A stretch of 44,336 nucleotides of DNA from Verrucomicrobiota bacterium (GCA_016222805.1 JACRQG010000022.1:1-44336); one strand, 5' to 3'. Positions 16,731 to 26,149 are shown, counted from the first letter of the stretch. Translations and numbers: made by a program. The notes: generated by a model not told the origin, from the sequence alone.

Positions 16731-17390
16731 TCACACGCGGCGGCGCTTCCGCGGACGGCAGCCGTTGTGCGGGATGGGCGTCACGTCGACGATCGACGTG
16801 ATTTCCAGGCCGATGGCCTGCAGCGCCCGGATCGCGGAATCGCGTCCGAGGCCGGGACCGGACACGCGGATGACGATGTCCTTGAGGCCGTGCGCCATCG
16901 CATTGCGGGCGGCGTCCTGGGCCACCACTTGCGCGGCGTAAGCGGTCGATTTGCGCGAGCCGCGGAAGTTGCACTTGCCGGCGGAGGACCAGGCAATGAC
17001 GGCGCCCTTTTGGTCCGTGATCGAGACGATCGTGTTGTTGAACGACGCCAGCACGTTGGCGATGCCGGAGGTGACGTTCTTCGAACCCTTGGCCTTGCGG
17101 ATCTTGATCGCGCCCAGTTCCTCCTTGAGGAGGTCTTCCGCGGTCGGCTGCTTCGGCACGCCATGGACGAGTTCGACGGGCTTCTGTTCGGCGGCGGGAG
17201 CGGCGGCGGGAGCAGCACCCGGGGCACCGGCGGGAGCGGCGGCGGCAGCGTCAGCGGCGGGCTTGGCAGCCTTGTCGCCAGCGGCCTTGGGAGCCTTGGC
17301 CTTCTTTTCGGTCGGGGCAGCGGCGGGCGCGCCTTCCGGGGCGGCCTTCGCGGGTTTCTCTTTCTTGGGAGCGGACTTTTCTTCGGCCAT
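16731..17390 (-). CDS. rpsK: 30S ribosomal protein S11 with a long N-terminal extension
   Basis: Small-subunit platform protein near the mRNA exit. The conserved S11 domain starts near residue 95 ([20 protein letters not shown]) and includes GDxG-type [13 protein letters not shown] and the C-terminus [13 protein letters not shown]. At 219 residues it is about 90 longer than a standard S11. Residues 1-70 are almost only Ala, Lys, Pro, Glu and Gly and should be disordered; residues about 71-95 form a short link with a predicted helix. The reading frame is continuous, with the ATG directly preceded by the spacer after rpsM, so the extension is likely genuine. Start choice inside the extension is not fully certain. 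Confidence 0.93.
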   Translation of the reverse strand: MAEEKSAPKKEKPAKAAPEGAPAAAPTEKKAKAPKAAGDKAAKPAADAAAAAPAGAPGAAPAAAPAAEQKPVELVHGVPKQPTAEDLLKEELGAIKIRKAKGSKNVTSGIANVLASFNNTIVSITDQKGAVIAWSSAGKCNFRGSRKSTAYAAQVVAQDAARNAMAHGLKDIVIRVSGPGLGRDSAIRALQAIGLEITSIVDVTPIPHNGCRPRKRRRV

Positions 17391-17506
17391 GTTAAGTCGG
17401 GAGTGAGGGATTGAAGGATCGAGGGAAGCAGGGAGCTGAAGCAGGACCGGCGCGGAGTCGGCTCCGCAGGCCGTGATCGCTCAGCCTCTGTTTCCGTCGG
17501 TGTGGA

Positions 17507-17893
17507 TCAGGCAGCGGCCTCCTTGGCCTTGGTGACGCCGACGGTCTTGCGCGGTCCCTTGCGCGTGCGGGCATTGGTGCTGGTGCGCTGACCGCGGACC
17601 GGCAAGCCGCGCCGGTGACGGATGCCGCGGTAGCAGTTGATCGCCTGGAGCCGCTTGAGGTTTGCGGCGATCTCGCGCCGCAGGTCGCCTTCGAGCACCC
17701 ACTTGTGATCGGTGATGATGTGGAGAATCTTGTTCAGCTGCTCTTCGGTCAGGTCCTGGGCCCGCATGTCGGGATTCAGGCCTGCTTCCTTGACGAGCAG
17801 GTTGGCCCGGGTGGGGCCGATGCCGTTGATATAACGGAGGGAGTACGCGACTTTCTTCTTCGCGGGAATTTCAACGCCGAGGAGACGTGGCAT
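17507..17893 (-). CDS. rpsM: 30S ribosomal protein S13
   Basis: Small-subunit head protein contacting P-site tRNA and the L5 bridge. The 128 residues start [19 protein letters not shown] and contain [12 protein letters not shown] and the conserved C-terminal [20 protein letters not shown]. It follows map by 46 bases; rpmJ (L36) and infA, often found at this point, are not present in that gap. Confidence 0.97.
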   Translation of the reverse strand: MPRLLGVEIPAKKKVAYSLRYINGIGPTRANLLVKEAGLNPDMRAQDLTEEQLNKILHIITDHKWVLEGDLRREIAANLKRLQAINCYRGIRHRRGLPVRGQRTSTNARTRKGPRKTVGVTKAKEAAA

Positions 17894-17939
17894 GGTGATG
17901 TCGGTTGAGAGTTTGGTGAAAGGTGAAAAGGAAAGGAAA

Positions 17940-18731
17940 TCAGGAGGAACCTGGAGGAGGGACCGTCGGCGGGACCGTGAGAATCTCGGGACCGCGCTCG
18001 GTCGTCAGCACGGTATGCTCAAAGTGGGCGGAAGGCGATCCATCGGCGGTCACGACCGTCCATCCATCCGCCAGCGTCTTCGTCCGGTAGCCGCCGGCGT
18101 TGACCATCGGCTCAATCGCGAGGGTCATGCCCGGCTTGATCTTGTCGCCGGTGCCCCGCCGTCCGAAGTTCGGGATCTCAGGCGGCTCGTGCATCGAGAC
18201 CCCCACCCCGTGGCCAACCATGTCGCGCACGACGCTGAAGCCGTGCGACTCCACATACTGCTGAATGGTGGCGGAGATGTCGCCGATGCGCTGGCCGACC
18301 TGCGCGGCGCGGATGCCGAGGTCGAGGGCCTCGCGGGTGATGCGAAGGAGCTTCTGGACTTCGTCGCTCACGGGTCCGACCGGGACGGTGAAGGCGTTGT
18401 CGCCGATATATCCCTGATGCCAGACGACGATGTCGAGCGAGACGATGTCCCCCTCGCGCAAGACCCGGCGAAAGGACGGGATCCCGTGCACCACCTCGTC
18501 GTTCACCGAAATGCAGGTGTGGGCGGGATAGCGTTTCGGTCCGTGCTGGTAGCCAAAACAGGCGCTCCGCGCGCCCAAGCGGGCCATCGCATCCCGGGCC
18601 ACCTCTTCCAAGTCCTGGGTCGTTACCCCGGGCCGGACCAGCGGCTTGAGTTGCTCAAGCACGGTCGCGGCCACGGCGCACGCCGCCCGCATGCCGGCGA
18701 TCCCCGCCTTGTTCTTGATCGGGATCGTCAT
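17940..18731 (-). CDS. map: Type I methionine aminopeptidase
   Basis: Removes the initiator methionine from nascent proteins. The 263-residue protein has the pita-bread fold motifs with all metal ligands visible: Asp100 (VSLDIVVW), Asp111 (YIGDNAFT), His174 (VGHGVG), Glu207 (IEPMV) and Glu238 (FEHT), plus substrate histidines His82 and His181. The C-terminus has a short Pro-rich extra tail ([10 protein letters not shown]). Its start overlaps the stop of the adenylate-kinase-like gene by four bases. The secY-adk-map order is common in bacteria. Confidence 0.96.
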   Translation of the reverse strand: MTIPIKNKAGIAGMRAACAVAATVLEQLKPLVRPGVTTQDLEEVARDAMARLGARSACFGYQHGPKRYPAHTCISVNDEVVHGIPSFRRVLREGDIVSLDIVVWHQGYIGDNAFTVPVGPVSDEVQKLLRITREALDLGIRAAQVGQRIGDISATIQQYVESHGFSVVRDMVGHGVGVSMHEPPEIPNFGRRGTGDKIKPGMTLAIEPMVNAGGYRTKTLADGWTVVTADGSPSAHFEHTVLTTERGPEILTVPPTVPPPGSS

Positions 18732-19159
18732 GCCGGCAAAGACGGGTTCAACCCGGTTTCATATCCGAGCGTGCGGTAGTGTTCCAACACCGGGACGGGA
18801 CACCCCGCACCGGGGATGATGGCATCAAGCGCTTCGGCGCGCGTTTCGAGCCATTCATCGAACACTTTGGCTTGGAGCAGCGTAGCCGGGAAGTCCGTGA
18901 GGACAAAACCCGCATCAGGTTTGCGCGCGAAGTACCACCGGCGCATGCGCGCCAGCGTGGCAGCTTCCTCCGCCGCGGCCGTGGCCGGGCGGCGCGAAAT
19001 CTCCGTGTCTTTCAGGCGGCACGGAGAGACGTGCTCAAGATTCAAAGAACGGGCTCGGTCCATCAGGGCTTCGTGCGAAGAATCCGGCGAACCGAGGATA
19101 AGGAACTTGGCTTTGGCGGCAGGGCCAAAACCCGCAAAGGGGTCGGAAATGCCAGCCAC
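18728..19159 (-). CDS. Degenerate adenylate-kinase-like protein (likely inactive)
   Basis: A 143-residue protein that occupies the adk position between secY and map and keeps several Adk landmarks: KFLILG strand at the N-terminus, GFVLTDFPATLLQAKVFDEWL (the Adk GFLLDGFPRTxxQAxxL block) and a closing VLEHYRTLGYE (the Adk IxYYxxxG block). The catalytic elements are lost. The P-loop GxPGxGKGT reads GSPDSSHEA, without Lys; the Arg of FPRT is Ala; and the LID and AMP-phosphate arginine region is missing, giving 143 residues against about 215. The frame is intact and coupled to map by an ATGA overlap, so it is probably expressed. Role unknown; a functional adk should lie elsewhere. Confidence 0.75.
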   Translation of the reverse strand: MAGISDPFAGFGPAAKAKFLILGSPDSSHEALMDRARSLNLEHVSPCRLKDTEISRRPATAAAEEAATLARMRRWYFARKPDAGFVLTDFPATLLQAKVFDEWLETRAEALDAIIPGAGCPVPVLEHYRTLGYETGLNPSLPA

Positions 19160-19178
19160 AACCCGGGGAGTAAAGAAC

Positions 19179-20684
19179 TTATTTTATGAAGGCCTTGTAG
19201 GCCCAGATGCTCGTGCCGAGAAGCAGCAGACCGAGCATCGGCAGTGCGATCTTCATCACGGCTTCGTGGCTCAGGGCCTCGCCGGTAAGCGCCTGCTGCG
19301 GATTGGCGCTGCGGGCGCGAATGCGGCCCTTCTTCAGGAACCCGTCATAGTGCCGCTGCAGCAGGAAGGTCTCGATCTGCCGCATCGTGTCGAGAATCAC
19401 GCCCACGGTGATGAGCATGCCAGTGCCGCCGAAGAAATACGCGATGCGGGTCGGCACGTTGAGCTCGAAGAGGAGCACGTCCGGCATGATGGCGATCAAC
19501 GTCAGGAAGATCGCTCCGGCCAAGGTCAGCCGCGTCATGATGAAGTCGAGGAACTGCGCCGTCGGTTCGCCGGGCCGCACGCCCGGGATGTACCCGCCGT
19601 ACTTCTTCAGGTCGTCGGCGATTTGGATGGGTTTGAACATCACCGACACCCAGAAGTAGCTGAAGAAGAGGATCAGCGTGGTGTAGAGCACGTAGTACGT
19701 CCAGTGACCCCGGAGGAGATTCTGGGAGAACTCGGTCAGGAACTTCAGGTGGTAGGTCGCCCCCACCCAGGAAAAGATCTGCTGCGGGAAGAGCAGGATG
19801 GCACTGGCGAAGATGACCGGCATGACGCCCGAGTAGTTCACCTTCAGCGGGAGGAAGGAACTCTGGCCGCCCATCACCTTGTTGCCCACCACCCGCTTGG
19901 CGTACTGGACCGGGATCTTCCGCTGCCCCTGCACCACCGCGATGATGCCCATGGTCACGATCACGAAGAGGGCAATCATGATGACCGCCTGCGGGAGGCC
20001 GAGGCTGACGCCGGTGCCGACCGGGCGGAAGAAGAGGCTGTAGGTCTGCGCCGCGGCGCCCGGGATGTCGGCGAGAATGCCGACGGTGATGAGGAGGGAG
20101 ACGCCGTTGCCGATGCCGCGCTGGGTGATTTGCTCGCCCAGCCACATCAGCAGCATCGTGCCGGCGGTCATGAAGATCACCGACGTGAAGATGAAGCTCC
20201 ACTTGTTCACGATCACGATCGGGCCGTAGGTCGCCACGTCGTAGCCCGGGAACAGCTGGCCGGGATTGTTCAACGCGAGGATCAGCAGGGTACCCTGGAT
20301 CACGCAGATCAACACCGTCGCATACCGGGTGTACTGGGTGAGCTTCTGCCGGCCGACGTCACCTTCCTGCTGCAGCCGGCTCAAGGCGGGCACGACGGCC
20401 GTCATGAGTTGGAAGATGATCGAGGCGCTGATGTACGGCATGATGCCGAGCGCGGCGATCGCCCCCTTGGTGAGCGCGCCGCCCGTGAACATGTTGTACA
20501 ACCCAATCAGGTTGCCGGCGCCGGTGGCCGCCTGTTCGGCGAAAAACTTCTGCAGCGGCTGCGGATCGATGCCGGGCAGCGGGATGATGGAGGCGACACG
20601 CGAGACGAACAGGAGCGACAGCGTGTAGAAGATCCGGGAGCGCAGCTCCGGGATCTTCAGGGAGTTCGTGAAGGCGGAAAACAC
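19179..20684 (-). CDS. secY: Preprotein translocase subunit SecY
   Basis: Central pore of the Sec translocon in the inner membrane. The 501-residue protein has 10 hydrophobic helices. Diagnostic segments are RVASIIPLPGID near 30, NMFTGGALTKGAIAALGIMPYISASI, the LSRLQQEGDVGRQKLTQYTRY cytosolic loop, PVQYAKRVVG and the loop with KYGGYIPGVRPGEPTAQFLD near 385. The longer than average length comes from periplasmic loops. It lies between rplO and the adk-like gene. Confidence 0.97.
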   Translation of the reverse strand: MFSAFTNSLKIPELRSRIFYTLSLLFVSRVASIIPLPGIDPQPLQKFFAEQAATGAGNLIGLYNMFTGGALTKGAIAALGIMPYISASIIFQLMTAVVPALSRLQQEGDVGRQKLTQYTRYATVLICVIQGTLLILALNNPGQLFPGYDVATYGPIVIVNKWSFIFTSVIFMTAGTMLLMWLGEQITQRGIGNGVSLLITVGILADIPGAAAQTYSLFFRPVGTGVSLGLPQAVIMIALFVIVTMGIIAVVQGQRKIPVQYAKRVVGNKVMGGQSSFLPLKVNYSGVMPVIFASAILLFPQQIFSWVGATYHLKFLTEFSQNLLRGHWTYYVLYTTLILFFSYFWVSVMFKPIQIADDLKKYGGYIPGVRPGEPTAQFLDFIMTRLTLAGAIFLTLIAIMPDVLLFELNVPTRIAYFFGGTGMLITVGVILDTMRQIETFLLQRHYDGFLKKGRIRARSANPQQALTGEALSHEAVMKIALPMLGLLLLGTSIWAYKAFIK

Positions 20685-20803
20685 GGGGAGGAGAAGATTC
20701 GATTAGGGACTCGCGATTGCGTTCGGAGCGGGCGCGGAGACCGGAAGCCGTTGACCACCGGGGCCACCCGCGCCGTGCGCGACCACCGAAATCGGCGCGG
20801 GCG

Positions 20804-21250
20804 TCACGCCACCACCGCCTGGCCGCCGGCTTTCTCGATCTTGGCCTTGGCCGGACCGGAGAACTTGGCGGCGGTCACCTTGAGGGCGCGTGCGATCTCC
20901 CCGTCGCCGAGGATCTTCACGCCGGCGCCCGCCTCGCGGATCAGGCCCTGCGCGGCCAGGACCTCGGCGTTCACCTCGGTGATGGCGGCATCAAGTCGGG
21001 CGAGATCTCCCACGTTGACCACGGCAAACTCCACGCGGTGGTGGTAGTTGTTGAAGCCGCGGTGCGGGAGCTTGCGGTACAGGGGCATCTGTCCGCCTTC
21101 GAATCCCGGGCGGATGCTGCCGCCGGAGCGGGCGGTCTGACCCTTGCCTCCGCGTCCGCAGGTCTTGCCGCGCCCGCCGCCTTCGCCGCAGCCGACGCGC
21201 TTCTTGCGGTGCACGGCACCGGGAGTGTTCTTGAGTTCGTGAAGTTTCAT
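20804..21250 (-). CDS. rplO: 50S ribosomal protein L15
   Basis: Late-assembly large-subunit protein. The 148 residues begin MKLHELKNTPGAVHRKKRVG and have the Gly/Arg-rich GRGGKGQTARSGGSIRPGFEGG arm and LPHRGFNN. The ATG at 21250 is the family start; a longer frame from 21406 is not supported. It follows rpsE after 85 bases that contain no rpmD (L30), which normally sits there. Confidence 0.96.
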   Translation of the reverse strand: MKLHELKNTPGAVHRKKRVGCGEGGGRGKTCGRGGKGQTARSGGSIRPGFEGGQMPLYRKLPHRGFNNYHHRVEFAVVNVGDLARLDAAITEVNAEVLAAQGLIREAGAGVKILGDGEIARALKVTAAKFSGPAKAKIEKAGGQAVVA

Positions 21251-21335
21251 GTGGATTCCTAAGGGTGGCGCCGCAGCCGGCGGACAGGCCGGTCGCGACT
21301 CGGATGTCTGGGAGGCGAATGCCGGGCGGGAAGGA

Positions 21336-21989
21336 TCAGCTCGTCTTGCGGACCTGGGAAACGTCCTCGGCGAGGCGCAGCTTGCGCAGGCCGTCGAGGG
21401 TGGCATGCACCACCGCGATGTGATTCGACGAGCCCATCGACTTCGTGAGGATGTTCTTCACTCCGGCCGCCTCGAGCACGGCGCGCACGCCGCCGCCGGC
21501 GATCAGGCCGGTGCCGGGCGAGGCCGGGCGGAGCAGCACCTTGCCGCCGTCGTACTGGCCGTAGACGTCGTGCGGGATGGTGTCGCCCTTGAGCTTGACG
21601 CTGACGAGGTGCTTGTGGGCGTTGGCCGTGCCCTTCTTGATCGCGTCGGGAACCTCGTTGGCCTTGCCGTAGCCGATGCCGACCCGGCCCTTGCCGTCAC
21701 CCACCACCGCGAGCGCGGCAAAGGAGAAACGACGGCCACCCTTCACGACCTTGGCGCAGCGGTTGATGAAGACGACCTTCTCGATCATCGAGGGACCGTC
21801 GCTCTCGGCGGGCTTCTCGCGCGAATCGCGGCGGCCGCCACCACCGTCACGGCGGGGACCCCGCATGCCGCCCTGGCCGCGGAAACCACCCGGGCCGCGA
21901 GATTCACGTTGGGGACGATCAGCGGCGGGCGCCGCGGGGGAAACGACGGTTTCAGGCGCGGTCTCGGGCGCGGAATTTTCGGTGCTCAT
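21336..21989 (-). CDS. rpsE: 30S ribosomal protein S5 with an RG-rich N-terminal extension
   Basis: Small-subunit decoding-fidelity protein. The S5 double-stranded-RNA-like domain starts near residue 68 ([20 protein letters not shown]) and includes [15 protein letters not shown] and [19 protein letters not shown]. At 217 residues it is about 50 longer than typical. Residues 1-30 are acidic/Pro/Ala-rich and 31-57 form an Arg/Gly-rich stretch with FRG, MRG and GRR units, like an RGG box, which would bind RNA nonspecifically. Seven bases separate its start from the end of rplR. Confidence 0.95.
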   Translation of the reverse strand: MSTENSAPETAPETVVSPAAPAADRPQRESRGPGGFRGQGGMRGPRRDGGGGRRDSREKPAESDGPSMIEKVVFINRCAKVVKGGRRFSFAALAVVGDGKGRVGIGYGKANEVPDAIKKGTANAHKHLVSVKLKGDTIPHDVYGQYDGGKVLLRPASPGTGLIAGGGVRAVLEAAGVKNILTKSMGSSNHIAVVHATLDGLRKLRLAEDVSQVRKTS

Positions 21990-21996
21990 GCGATGC

Positions 21997-22359
21997 TTAG
22001 AATTTCAGGCCGCCTTCACGGGCGGCGTCGGCGAAAACCTTGACTTTGCCATGATAGGGAGCGCCGCTGCGGTCGAAGACCACCGCGCTGATGCCGGCCG
22101 CCTTGGCCTTGGCCGCGAACGCGGTCCCGAGAACCTTGGCGCCGGCGAGGTTGGCCTTGAGCTTCTGCTGGCGAAGCTCGGCGTCGAGGCTCGAGAGGAA
22201 GACCAGCGTCGTGCCGGCCTCGTCGTTGATCGCCTGGGCGTAGATGTGCTTGGTGGAAAAGCGAACGGCCAGGCGCGGACGGGCCGCGGTACCGGTCACC
22301 TTCTTGCGGATACGCCAGCGCCGGTTCTGCAGGAGGCGGGCTTTGTTGATGGTATTCAT
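21997..22359 (-). CDS. rplR: 50S ribosomal protein L18
   Basis: 5S rRNA-binding protein of the central protuberance. The 120 residues begin [20 protein letters not shown] and have [16 protein letters not shown] and the C-terminal [26 protein letters not shown]. The ATG at 22359 gives the family length. It lies between rplF and rpsE, the standard spc order. Confidence 0.97.
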   Translation of the reverse strand: MNTINKARLLQNRRWRIRKKVTGTAARPRLAVRFSTKHIYAQAINDEAGTTLVFLSSLDAELRQQKLKANLAGAKVLGTAFAAKAKAAGISAVVFDRSGAPYHGKVKVFADAAREGGLKF

Positions 22360-22375
22360 TTTGATTCTCCCGGCC

Positions 22376-22912
22376 TCAGGCGACGGTCTTGCCTTCCTTG
22401 CGGCGCACGCGCTCGCCGACGATGCGCACACCCTTGCCCTTGTAGGGCTCCGGCGGATAGTAGCCCCGGATCTCCGCGGTCACGGCGCCCACCAGCTGCT
22501 TGTCGGCGCCCTCGACCTTGATCTTCGTCTGGTCGGTGACCGTGATCTTGATGCCCTCGGGGATGTCCATCAGGATCGGGTGGGAATAACCGAGGGCGAG
22601 ATCGAGCTGGGAGCCCTTGAGGTTGGCCTTGAAGCCGACGCCCTGAATCTCGAGGTCCTTGGAATACCCCTGGGTCACGCCCTTCACCATGCCGGCGACG
22701 ACCGAACGGGCGGTGCCATACATGGCGCGGGAGAAACGGGTGTCCTCGGTCGGGGCGAAGGTGACCTTGCGGTCCGCGACGGTGACCTTGACGACGGGCG
22801 AGAAGGATTTCTGCACCTTCCCCTTGGGGCCCTCGACGAGCACGGTCCCGCCAGTGACGGAGACCTTCACCTTGTCGGGGATCAAAACGGGTTGTTTGCC
22901 GATACGGCTCAT
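22376..22912 (-). CDS. rplF: 50S ribosomal protein L6
   Basis: Large-subunit protein near the GTPase-associated centre. The 178 residues begin MSRIGKQPVLIPDKVKVSV and end with the signature PPEPYKGKGVRIVGERVRRKEGK. Duplicated L6 fold, normal length, no anomaly seen. Confidence 0.97.
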   Translation of the reverse strand: MSRIGKQPVLIPDKVKVSVTGGTVLVEGPKGKVQKSFSPVVKVTVADRKVTFAPTEDTRFSRAMYGTARSVVAGMVKGVTQGYSKDLEIQGVGFKANLKGSQLDLALGYSHPILMDIPEGIKITVTDQTKIKVEGADKQLVGAVTAEIRGYYPPEPYKGKGVRIVGERVRRKEGKTVA

Positions 22913-22949
22913 GATGAAATGGAGGCTGAGGTGGCTGGGCCGGGGCCGG

Positions 22950-23342
22950 TTACCAGACGTTGCAGAGGAGTTCGCCGCCCGCCTTGTGGCGGCGGCAGTC
23001 GGCGTCCTTCATCACTCCCTTGGAGGTCGACACGATGCCGATCCCGAGGCCGTTGAGCACGCGCGGGATGTCCGCATAGCGGAAGTACAGCCGCCGTCCG
23101 GGAGTGGAGGCGCGGCTGATTCCCGTGATGGCGGGCACGCCGTCGAGGTACTTCATCTTCACCACGATGGTCGGGTGGCCGGCAGCATCGACGCCTCCGG
23201 CAAAGTCGTTCACGTAGCCCTCGGCCTTGAGGATGACGAGGATGCTCTCCTTGAGCTTGGAATGCGGTATCACGCACTCGTCGAGCCTCGCCTTGGAGGC
23301 GTTGCGCAGGCGCGTGAGGAAATCGCTGATCGGGTCGGTCAT
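22950..23342 (-). CDS. rpsH: 30S ribosomal protein S8
   Basis: 16S rRNA central-domain binder; in E. coli it also represses the spc operon. The 130 residues begin MTDPISDFLTRLRNASKARL and end with VSTSKGVMKDADCRRHKAGG then ELLCNVW. The ATG at 23342 is the family start; the frame extends upstream without homology. Confidence 0.97.
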   Translation of the reverse strand: MTDPISDFLTRLRNASKARLDECVIPHSKLKESILVILKAEGYVNDFAGGVDAAGHPTIVVKMKYLDGVPAITGISRASTPGRRLYFRYADIPRVLNGLGIGIVSTSKGVMKDADCRRHKAGGELLCNVW

Positions 23343-23420
23343 GTTGGATGTTGGTTGGTGGCCGCGCGGGTCATATCCGGGCGCCGGATGGCGCCACAAC
23401 CCCCGGGAGCCGGAGAGAAA

Positions 23421-23726
23421 TTACCAGGAGGATTTGACGACGCCGGGGATCTTGCCGGCGAGGGCGAGCTCGCGGAACTGGATGCGCGAGACGCCAAACT
23501 TGCGGTTGTAACCCCGCGGACGACCACTGAGCGAGCAGCGGTTGCGGATCCGGACGGAGGACGAGTTGCGCGGAAGTTTCTGGAGCTTCTTCTGCGCGGC
23601 GAAAAACTCCTCGTCGGTGGTGGTGGGATTGGCGAGAGTGGCCTTCAGCTCGGCACGCTTGGCGGCGAACTTGGCGGCGAGGTTGATGCGCTTCTTGTTG
23701 CGCTCGATGGCGGAAGTCTTCGGCAT
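23421..23726 (-). CDS. rpsN: 30S ribosomal protein S14 (zinc-independent form)
   Basis: Small-subunit head protein. The 101 residues begin [20 protein letters not shown] and end [20 protein letters not shown] plus [19 protein letters not shown]. It has the long form with no paired CxxC motifs (only one Cys in the core), so it does not need zinc. The start at 23726 follows rplE by 22 bases. Confidence 0.96.
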   Translation of the reverse strand: MPKTSAIERNKKRINLAAKFAAKRAELKATLANPTTTDEEFFAAQKKLQKLPRNSSSVRIRNRCSLSGRPRGYNRKFGVSRIQFRELALAGKIPGVVKSSW

Positions 23727-23748
23727 GGGCGGAGGAGAGGGAGGAGGC

Positions 23749-24318
23749 TTAGGCGGCCGCCTTCGGGGCGGTTTCGACGCGGCGGAACGGCATGCCGAGC
23801 AGGCGAAGGAGCTCGCGCCCCTCGTCATCGGTCTGCGCCGTGGTCACGATGGTGATGTCGAGTCCGATGTGCTTCTTGAGGTTCTCGACGGAAATCTCGG
23901 GGAAAATCGAGTGGTCGGTGATGCCCAGGTTGTAGTTCCCCTGGCCGTCGAGCTTGCCCGGGACCCCGCGGAAGTCGCGGATGGTCGGGAGGGCGACGGC
24001 GATCAGGCGGTAGAGGAACTCCCACATCGACGCCTGGCGAAGGGTCACGTGGCAGCCCACGATCTGGCCCTGCTTCAGCTTGAAGTTGGCGATCGCCTTG
24101 CGCGACTTGGCCAGCACGGGCTTCTGGCCGGCGATGGCGGCCATGTCGCGCTGGATGTCGGCGATCTGGTTCTTGTCGGCGTCCGAATCGATGCCGGTGT
24201 TGATGGAGATCTTCACCAGCTTCGGCACCTCGTGCGGGTTCTTGTAACCGCGGCTCTTCACGAGCTCGGGAACAACCTGCTCGAGATAAAGTTTCTTCAG
24301 ACTTGGGACGTAGCTCAT
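23749..24318 (-). CDS. rplE: 50S ribosomal protein L5
   Basis: 5S rRNA binder contacting S13 and P-site tRNA. The 189 residues begin [20 protein letters not shown] and contain [40 protein letters not shown] and the C-terminal [21 protein letters not shown]. Normal length. It is 110 bases downstream of rplX. Confidence 0.97.
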   Translation of the reverse strand: MSYVPSLKKLYLEQVVPELVKSRGYKNPHEVPKLVKISINTGIDSDADKNQIADIQRDMAAIAGQKPVLAKSRKAIANFKLKQGQIVGCHVTLRQASMWEFLYRLIAVALPTIRDFRGVPGKLDGQGNYNLGITDHSIFPEISVENLKKHIGLDITIVTTAQTDDEGRELLRLLGMPFRRVETAPKAAA

Positions 24319-24428
24319 GGGACTGGCCCGGGATTACCGACCCCGAGGCGATAAGGAGTGAGGGTGGATGGAAAAGGGACGATGTTCGCCGGTTCGCGCT
24401 TCCGCTGGCAAGCGTGGTTTTGCGGCGG

Positions 24429-24698
24429 TCAGGCGGACGCGGCCTTCGGGCGGCGCGTGCTGGCGTCGTAGACCGACTGCAGCATGAGGTTGCTGAGGTG
24501 AATCGAGCCCTCGCGCTCGGTGATGGCGCCCTGCGGATTCTTCTCGGACTTCTTCTCGTGCCGCTTGATCATCGCCAAGCCTTCGACGCGGGCGCGCTGC
24601 TTGGCGGCGAGAATCTCGAGGACCTTGCCCGACTTGCCCTTCTGGGCGCCGGCGATGACGACGACCTGGTCGCCGCGTTTGACGTGGAACTTCTGCAT
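24429..24698 (-). CDS. rplX: 50S ribosomal protein L24
   Basis: Assembly initiator of the large subunit, with the KOW motif: FHVKRGDQVVVIAGAQKGKS near residue 4, then GKVLEI. At 89 residues it is slightly short but complete, ending in a short basic/Ala tail. Its start lies one base after the rplN stop, and the Shine-Dalgarno GGAGG lies inside the last codons of rplN, so translation should be coupled. Confidence 0.95.
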   Translation of the reverse strand: MQKFHVKRGDQVVVIAGAQKGKSGKVLEILAAKQRARVEGLAMIKRHEKKSEKNPQGAITEREGSIHLSNLMLQSVYDASTRRPKAASA

Positions 24699-24699
24699 G

Positions 24700-25065
24700 T
24701 TAAAGGACCTCCGGCGCGAGCGAGATGATCTTCATGAAGTTCTTCGCGCGCAGTTCGCGCGCGACCGGCCCGAAGATGCGGGTGCCGCGCGGGTTGTTGG
24801 TGGCGTCGATGATGACGATCGCGTTGCTGTCGAAGCGCAGGTAGCTGCCGTCCGGCCGGCGGATGGGCGCCTTGGTGCGGACGACGACGGCCTTGGCCAC
24901 CTCGCCCTTCTTCACCGTGGCATCGGTGGTGCTTTCCTTGATGTGCACGGTGACGATGTCGCCGACATGGGCGTACGGCGTGGGCTGGCCCATGCGTTGG
25001 ATGAGGGCGGCTTTGCGGGCGCCGGTGTTATCGGCGACCTCGAGAATGGAGCGCAGTTGGATCAT
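24700..25065 (-). CDS. rplN: 50S ribosomal protein L14
   Basis: Conserved interface protein of the large subunit and binding site of RsfS. The 121 residues begin [20 protein letters not shown] and end [20 protein letters not shown]. The ATG at 25065 is the family start; the upstream frame overlaps rpsQ without homology. Confidence 0.97.
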   Translation of the reverse strand: MIQLRSILEVADNTGARKAALIQRMGQPTPYAHVGDIVTVHIKESTTDATVKKGEVAKAVVVRTKAPIRRPDGSYLRFDSNAIVIIDATNNPRGTRIFGPVARELRAKNFMKIISLAPEVL

Positions 25066-25093
25066 GGCAGGCCTCCTGGAGGGATTGGGACGC

Positions 25094-25468
25094 TCAGGCC
25101 TGCGGAGCAGGCGCGGGCGTGGTTTCGGTTGCCTTGGTGGTCTTGGTCGGGACGGCCGCGGCGACATCGGCCTCGCTGATGGCGGCGCCTTCGGCGACGA
25201 CGGCCTTCTGGAGAATCGCGGTCACGCGCCAGCGCTTGAGGCGGCTGAGCGGACGGGTTTCCATCACCTCCACCTTGTCCCCCACCCGGGTCTCGTTCTT
25301 CTCGTCGTGGACGTGAAGCACGGTCTGGCGGTTGACGACCTTCTGGTAGAGCGGGTGCGGGGTCTTGTAGGCGACGGTGACCTTGATCGACTTGTCGCCC
25401 GAGCGGCTGGAGACGAAGCCGATCTGGATCTTGCGCTGGGTGCGCTGGCCGGTGGTGGCGGAAGACAT
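25094..25468 (-). CDS. rpsQ: 30S ribosomal protein S17 with a C-terminal extension
   Basis: Primary 16S rRNA binder. The OB-fold core is visible: [40 protein letters not shown] and [20 protein letters not shown]. At 124 residues it exceeds the usual 80-90: residues about 92-124 are an acidic then Thr/Ala/Pro-rich tail. The position between rpmC and rplN is standard. Confidence 0.95.
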   Translation of the reverse strand: MSSATTGQRTQRKIQIGFVSSRSGDKSIKVTVAYKTPHPLYQKVVNRQTVLHVHDEKNETRVGDKVEVMETRPLSRLKRWRVTAILQKAVVAEGAAISEADVAAAVPTKTTKATETTPAPAPQA

Positions 25469-25496
25469 GGCGGAATTTCGGTTTGGGCGCGGTCGC

Positions 25497-25703
25497 TCAG
25501 GCGGCCGGCGACGCTTTGGCTTTCTTTTCAGTGAGGATGGTCTCGAGGCGGGCGATGTCCTTGCGGAGCGTGCGCAACTCGTGGGTCTTCTCGACCTGCC
25601 CGGTCTGCTTCCGCAGTTTCAACTGGATGAGCTGTTCGCGGACTTCGCGCAGCTTGGTGGAGATCTCGGCAGGCGCGAGTTCGCGGATTTCTTTCGAAGT
25701 CAT
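25497..25703 (-). CDS. rpmC: 50S ribosomal protein L29
   Basis: Small helical protein at the tunnel exit, near the SRP and trigger-factor docking site. The 68 residues begin [20 protein letters not shown] and have the family's [20 protein letters not shown] and IARLETIL segments. The ATG at 25703 is used; a longer frame reaching 25763 overlaps rplP. Confidence 0.95.
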   Translation of the reverse strand: MTSKEIRELAPAEISTKLREVREQLIQLKLRKQTGQVEKTHELRTLRKDIARLETILTEKKAKASPAA

Positions 25704-25726
25704 GGCGGAGGTGTCAGTGGTTGGTC

Positions 25727-26149
25727 TCAGGCCGTGGCTCCCTCGCGGGCGATGAAGCGGCAATGAAACGGCAGCTTGGCGTCGGCGAGGCGGAAGGCCT
25801 CCTTGGCGACGGTCAGCGGCACGCCGGCGAGCTCGAACAGAACGGCACCTGGCTTGATGACGGCGACGTAGTACTCGACCGGGCCCTTGCCCTGGCCCAT
25901 GCGGACCTCGGCGGGCTTCTTGGTGATGGGCTTGTGCGGGAAGATGCGGATCCAGAGCTTCCCCTTGCGTTTGAGGTGGCGCGAGATCGTGACGCGGGCC
26001 GCCTCGATCTGCTGGCCGGTCATCGGGCCGCGGGTGAGCGACTGGAGGCCAAACTCGCCGAAGGCGAGGGTGTTGCCGCGCTTGGCGTTGCCGGAACGCG
26101 AGCCCTTCTGGGACTTGCGATATTTGGTGCGGGCGGGAGCGAGAGCCAT
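25727..26149 (-). CDS. rplP: 50S ribosomal protein L16
   Basis: A-site tRNA-proximal large-subunit protein. The 140 residues have [53 protein letters not shown] and [16 protein letters not shown]. Normal length and standard position between rpsC and rpmC. Confidence 0.97.
   Translation of the reverse strand: MALAPARTKYRKSQKGSRSGNAKRGNTLAFGEFGLQSLTRGPMTGQQIEAARVTISRHLKRKGKLWIRIFPHKPITKKPAEVRMGQGKGPVEYYVAVIKPGAVLFELAGVPLTVAKEAFRLADAKLPFHCRFIAREGATA

Noticed and set aside
18816-21047. Long open frame of 743 codons on the plus strand opposite map-adk-like-secY-rplO
   Set aside because: It mirrors known genes on the other strand, is rich in His/Asp/Arg/Glu as expected for antisense GC-rich reading, and shows no domain. 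Shadow frame.
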